From Hungatella sp. UBA5982 (lineage in GTDB: Bacteria > Bacillota > Clostridia > Lachnospirales > Lachnospiraceae), in assembly GCA_002429965.1 (NCBI GenBank), contig DJBG01000126.1, positions 16,841 through 25,513 of the forward strand: a stretch of DNA of 8,673 nucleotides. The letters are read 5' to 3'. Shown in pieces: positions 5,938-8,673 of the stretch; the first letter of the stretch is position 1, and each line of letters starts with the position of its first letter. Made by a program: the position numbers and the translations under genes. Below the pieces are notes generated by a model. The model was given only the letters and a program-made list of their open reading frames with translations. It ran no database searches and was not told the origin of the DNA.

Positions 5938-5980
5938 GGTGATCTACCTTCTTCTTTCTTTTTTTCTTTTTGTGCTCTTT

Positions 5981-6868
5981 TTAATGTAAATGTAAATTCC
6001 TGTATTGGCTGGGAGTGCATCCATAGCTTCGTAAAAACAGCTTGGAGTAATAGCTGAGATGATTAAAACCACAGGCAATCGCAACTTGGGTAATGCTGTC
6101 GGCAGTGTCTTTTAGAAGGACGCGGCTGACCTCCAGCCTATAGGAATTTAAAAAATCAATGGGGGACTGCTGCAGATATCGTTTGAAAATAATGCAGCAT
6201 TTGCTCCGGCATATGCTGCCGGATGCCGCAATATCAGACAAGGACGGCTTTTCCCCATAATGCTGGTGAACAAAAGATACCATATCCTTCTGGACCGATA
6301 GATCCGAGCCACCCTGGCCGACGTTTTCAGGGAATATGGCTTCGCAGCGCTCACAGAGCCGTTTCCATAACGCGAGCATGATCCCTATCACCTCTATCTC
6401 GTAGGCAACGGCCGCCTGCACCTTTAAAAAATAAATATGATCAAGCAGGGCTGACGTATCTCTTCCATCGCTGCTAGAACCGTCAAAATAAATATATTCC
6501 ATGCCTTGATTTTCCATAATCGGTGCTATGTATTTTTGGAAAATCAGTTTATTTCCGGTAAATAACTGGGGGTGGAACAGAATGCAGATAAAATCACAGT
6601 CCTGCCGATTGTAAGAATAGCCGTAGTGCATCTGTCTGGCATTGACCATGAGGCAGTCATCCTTTTTCAGTAAGACCCGTTTTCCATTTATGTGGTAATT
6701 CATCTGACCTTTTAAAATGCGGATGAATTCTAAGTCCTCATGCCAGTGGCAAAGGGCCTTCCAATCCGGATAATCCGACAACTTATCCCTTTGGATATAG
6801 AGCGGAATCCCCATCTGGTCATAACGGACGATTTCAGAGGCATCCTGCATGACATTGGTATCTATCAT
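5981..6868 (-). CDS. AraC-family transcriptional regulator with N-terminal cupin sensor
   Basis: Probable sugar-responsive activator of this locus. Residues about 20-100 resemble a cupin ligand-binding domain, with HWHEDLEFIRILKG (41-54) and the following GKRVLLKKDDCLMVN (62-76). The C-terminal 100 residues hold two helix-turn-helix motifs: SLSDIAASGSICRSKCCIIF (209-228) and SITQVAIACGFNHLSYYSKL (258-277), ending in the family signature FLRSYGCTPSQYR (278-290). The start is placed at the ATG 6866-6868: AAGGTGAGG (6876-6884) is seven bases away, whereas the in-frame TTG at 6869-6871 would be only four. That gives 295 residues. It is first in the operon with M42, IIA and GH4, as ChbR lies near ChbA and ChbF in E. 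coli. The inducer is not readable from the sequence. Confidence 0.92.
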   Translation of the reverse strand: MIDTNVMQDASEIVRYDQMGIPLYIQRDKLSDYPDWKALCHWHEDLEFIRILKGQMNYHINGKRVLLKKDDCLMVNARQMHYGYSYNRQDCDFICILFHPQLFTGNKLIFQKYIAPIMENQGMEYIYFDGSSSDGRDTSALLDHIYFLKVQAAVAYEIEVIGIMLALWKRLCERCEAIFPENVGQGGSDLSVQKDMVSFVHQHYGEKPSLSDIAASGSICRSKCCIIFKRYLQQSPIDFLNSYRLEVSRVLLKDTADSITQVAIACGFNHLSYYSKLFLRSYGCTPSQYRNLHLH

Positions 6869-6875
6869 CAAATTT

Positions 6876-6884
6876 CCTCACCTT
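6876..6884 (-). promoter_or_regulatory. RBS deciding the AraC start codon
   Basis: AAGGTGAGG on the minus strand lies seven bases before the ATG at 6866-6868 and only four before an in-frame TTG, so the ATG is preferred. Confidence 0.6.
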
Positions 6885-6898
6885 CTCTAAATACGATT

Positions 6899-6927
6899 GT
6901 TATAATAAATAAAAATAATTGTGTTAG
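6899..6927 (-). promoter_or_regulatory. Likely promoter of the AraC-M42-IIA-GH4 operon
   Basis: On the minus strand, CTAACA (6922-6927) and TATAAC (6899-6904) are 17 bases apart in very A/T-rich sequence. The -10 has one mismatch and the -35 two, as in activator-dependent promoters. The start would be near 6892, giving a leader of about 24 bases. Inference from motif and position only. Confidence 0.4.
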
Positions 6928-7023
6928 ATAAGTGGGTCTCAGTGCATTATCATTATATCATATAAATCAAAAACCGGCAAAGACGGTTAAAAGAAAAATT
7001 CATTCATATACAAAAATGAGGAT

Positions 7024-7028
7024 GGAGG
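7024..7028 (+). promoter_or_regulatory. RBS deciding the histidinol phosphatase start
   Basis: GGAGG lies eight bases before the ATG at 7037. Earlier in-frame starts (GTG 6932, ATG 7016, ATG 7022) lack a comparable site and would add residues that are not part of the PHP domain. Confidence 0.7.
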
Positions 7029-7036
7029 AACAGAGC

Positions 7037-7822
7037 ATGCTGTCAGATTATCATATACACACTTATTTCAGCGATGATTCCCAGTGCCCTATGGAGGAAA
7101 TAGTACAAAGGGCAATACTTGTAGGACTTGATGAAATTGCATTTACGGAACATGTGGATTATGGGGTAAAAACAGACTTAAATTGCAATTATGAAAATTA
7201 TTTTAAAGAAATAGAAATGATGAAAGAAAAATACAAAGGAAAATTAACCATAAAAGCAGGAATCGAATTCGGGGTACAGTCCCACACCATCCCTCTTTTC
7301 CAGAAGGATTATGAAAAATATCCTTTTGATTTTATCATTTTGAGCAATCATCAGGTGGACGATAAGGAATTCTGGAATTACCAGTTCCAGGAGGGAAGGA
7401 GCCAGGAAGAATTTCAAAAGGCTTATTATGAGGCCATCTATGAGGTTGTACAAAAATACAAGCAATATTCTGTCCTGGGCCACTTAGATATGATCAAGCG
7501 GTATGATACCTACGGGGACTATCCGGACAGCAATATCATGGATACGGTGGAAAAAATACTTCGCTGCATTATTGCCGATGGAAAAGGGATCGAGGTCAAC
7601 ACCTCCTGTTTTAAATATGGTCTTAAAGACTTAACGCCGTCCAGAGAAATCTTAAAACGCTATCTCCAATTAGGCGGCACCCTCCTTACCATTGGCTCGG
7701 ATACTCACGATTCGGAGGCTTTAGGAGACCACATTCCGGAGGTAAGAGGGATCTTAAAAGACATTGGCTTCAAACAATTCTGTACCTTTGAGCGCATGCG
7801 GCCCATTTATTGGGAGCTATGA
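7037..7822 (+). CDS. hisK: Histidinol-phosphatase, PHP family (HisK/HisJ type)
   Basis: Predicted to dephosphorylate L-histidinol phosphate, the penultimate step of histidine synthesis, with a trinuclear metal centre. From the ATG at 7037 the protein is 261 residues, typical of HisK. All four PHP motifs are seen: DYHIHTYFSDDS (4-15; H6, H8), FTEHVD (36-41; E38, H39), GIEFG (75-79; E77) with SNHQVDD (103-109; H105), and LGHLDMIKRY (147-156; H149) followed by EVNTS (186-190) and GSDTHD (220-225; D222, H224). Upstream in-frame codons are rejected because the PHP domain begins at residue 4 of this start and only this one has a good RBS. It is a single gene, divergent from the AraC operon and with no other his gene in view, so action on another phosphate ester is possible. 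The first third is more A-rich than the rest. Confidence 0.88.
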   Translation: MLSDYHIHTYFSDDSQCPMEEIVQRAILVGLDEIAFTEHVDYGVKTDLNCNYENYFKEIEMMKEKYKGKLTIKAGIEFGVQSHTIPLFQKDYEKYPFDFIILSNHQVDDKEFWNYQFQEGRSQEEFQKAYYEAIYEVVQKYKQYSVLGHLDMIKRYDTYGDYPDSNIMDTVEKILRCIIADGKGIEVNTSCFKYGLKDLTPSREILKRYLQLGGTLLTIGSDTHDSEALGDHIPEVRGILKDIGFKQFCTFERMRPIYWEL

Positions 7823-7823
7823 G

Positions 7824-7861
7824 AAAAGGTGCTGCCCTGAGCCCAGGACAGCACCTTTTTT
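7824..7861 (+). terminator. Intrinsic terminator between hisK and glnN (possibly bidirectional)
   Basis: GGTGCTG-C-CCTG and CAGG-A-CAGCACC form an 11-pair stem with one C/A mismatch and the loop AGCC. It is flanked by AAAA upstream and a run of six T downstream on the plus strand, just after the hisK stop codon. In the opposite direction it lies 15 bases beyond the glnN stop and has a short U-run, so it may serve both convergent genes. Confidence 0.88.
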
Positions 7862-7875
7862 CATAGCCGCCGTCA

Positions 7876-8673
7876 TCATACTTCGAAGATTAAGTCTCCG
7901 TAGCTTGGCATTGGCCAAAATTCTTTATCTACTATCATTTCCAGCTTATCGGCAGGAGCGCGGAGAGCTGTCATGGCGGGTACTACCTCATCCCGGAAAG
8001 CATTTGCCCGTTCTTTGTTCCCTTCGATTGCCGAGCATTTCTCATCAGCATCTGACAGAGCGGAAAGGGCTATTTTCATATCAGAAAGATAAGCGCTTAC
8101 CTCTATGAGAAGCTCTTCCTGAACGCTGGTATCGGCTGCCGGACACGCTGCTTTTACTTTTCCCAGGGAATCTGCCAACAGGGACGCATATTTAACAGCA
8201 GAAGGTATGATCTGTTTTCCGGCCATATCGATCATGGTTCTGGCCTCGATATTAATGGCTTTGCTGTAAGCCTCATATTCGATCTCAACCCGGGATTCCA
8301 GCTCAGCTTTTGTGAATACCTTAAACTCCTCAAACATCTTCACCGATGCATCTGTGGTAAGAGCAGGAATCGCCTCAACCATTGATTTAAGGTTTGGAAG
8401 CCCTCTTCTTTCCGCCTCATCCACCCAGGCCTGGGAATATCCGTTGCCATTGAAAATAATCCTTCTATGGGCTGCCAGCTGCTCTTTAATCATGTCATGG
8501 ACTGCTGTATCAAAGTCAGCCGCCTTCTCAAGAACATCTGCTGCTTCTTTTAACGCCTCAGCCGAAATGGTGTTTAAAACCACATTGGGAGAAGAAATGG
8601 AATCAGAGGAACCAACCATGCGGAACTCGAACTTATTGCCTGTAAATGCAAATGGAGAAGTTCTGTTTCTGTC
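7876..8673 (-). CDS. glnN: Glutamine synthetase type III, C-terminal part (partial, N-terminus beyond window)
   Basis: ATP-dependent ligation of ammonia to glutamate in the cytoplasm. The frame is open through the window edge and shows 265 residues; type III enzymes are about 700, so only the C-terminal third is seen. The visible part starts with DRNRTSPFAFTGNKFEFR, then MVGSSDSISSPN, a block typical of the catalytic domain of GSIII. The long helical C-terminal region specific to this type follows, with FNGNGYSQAWVDEAERRGLPN and the near-terminal MPSYGDLIFEV. The ATG at 8617-8619 is an internal methionine, not the start. It converges with hisK. It has no evident link to the sugar genes. Confidence 0.95.
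   Translation of the reverse strand, partial: DRNRTSPFAFTGNKFEFRMVGSSDSISSPNVVLNTISAEALKEAADVLEKAADFDTAVHDMIKEQLAAHRRIIFNGNGYSQAWVDEAERRGLPNLKSMVEAIPALTTDASVKMFEEFKVFTKAELESRVEIEYEAYSKAINIEARTMIDMAGKQIIPSAVKYASLLADSLGKVKAACPAADTSVQEELLIEVSAYLSDMKIALSALSDADEKCSAIEGNKERANAFRDEVVPAMTALRAPADKLEMIVDKEFWPMPSYGDLIFEV

Noticed and set aside
6929..6966. Plus-strand promoter for hisK
   Set aside because: The region is A/T-rich and several -10-like words occur, but none has a credible -35 at 16-18 bases, so no site could be chosen.
6972..6988. Small inverted repeat AACCG/CGGTT in the hisK leader
   Set aside because: Only five pairs with a seven-base loop and no U-run; expected by chance.
6932..7036. 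N-terminal extension of the histidinol phosphatase from GTG 6932
   Set aside because: The added 35 residues have no PHP match, the GTG lacks an RBS, and the ATG at 7037 has GGAGG at ideal spacing directly before the domain.

Overview
The window looks like part of a low-to-moderate-GC Firmicute chromosome, most likely a Clostridia/Lachnospiraceae member (Lacrimispora- or Clostridium saccharolyticum-like). The reasons are strong AGGAGG-type ribosome binding sites before nearly every gene, a clostridial-style type III glutamine synthetase, a HisK/PHP histidinol phosphatase, and a Lac-family cellobiose-type PTS with separately encoded IIA, IIB and IIC. The genus is inferred from general protein character, not measured.

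Layout (most genes are on the minus strand and read right to left). The right edge (7876-8673) holds the C-terminal 265 residues of glutamine synthetase type III (glnN). It converges on a plus-strand histidinol phosphatase (7037-7822), and a strong hairpin terminator (7824-7861) lies between them. A 168-bp AT-rich divergent region separates the phosphatase from a minus-strand operon: AraC-family regulator (5981-6868), M42 metallopeptidase (4894-5937), PTS IIA (4490-4822) and GH4 6-phospho-beta-glucosidase (3064-4398). That operon ends in a good intrinsic terminator (3016-3062). A second minus-strand operon then begins with its own promoter: PTS IIB (2552-2857), PTS IIC (1101-2489), a 48-residue GTG-started membrane protein (849-995), and a GH1 6-phospho-beta-glucosidase that runs off the left edge (1-835).

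How the genes work together. IIA, IIB and IIC together would import and phosphorylate a beta-linked disaccharide (cellobiose, chitobiose or a relative). The GH4 and GH1 enzymes would split the 6-phospho-disaccharide by two unrelated mechanisms. The component set (AraC regulator, IIA, IIB, IIC, GH4) resembles the E. coli chb/cel system, but here it is split over two transcription units with the IIA apart from IIB/IIC. The IIB promoter region has three perfect dyads in about 90 bp: an A/T palindrome upstream of -35, a 21-bp palindrome centred on the -10, and the palindrome GTGGTCTAGACCAC just before the RBS. The last matches the dre-type operator of NagR/DasR-like GntR regulators, and no GntR gene is in the window.

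No gene-free stretch exceeds about 210 bp. I see no RNA genes, insertion sequences, CRISPR arrays, attachment sites or origins. Overall this is an ordinary sugar-utilisation locus. The least explained parts are the 48-residue membrane protein, the compound operator region and the peptidase inside the sugar operon.
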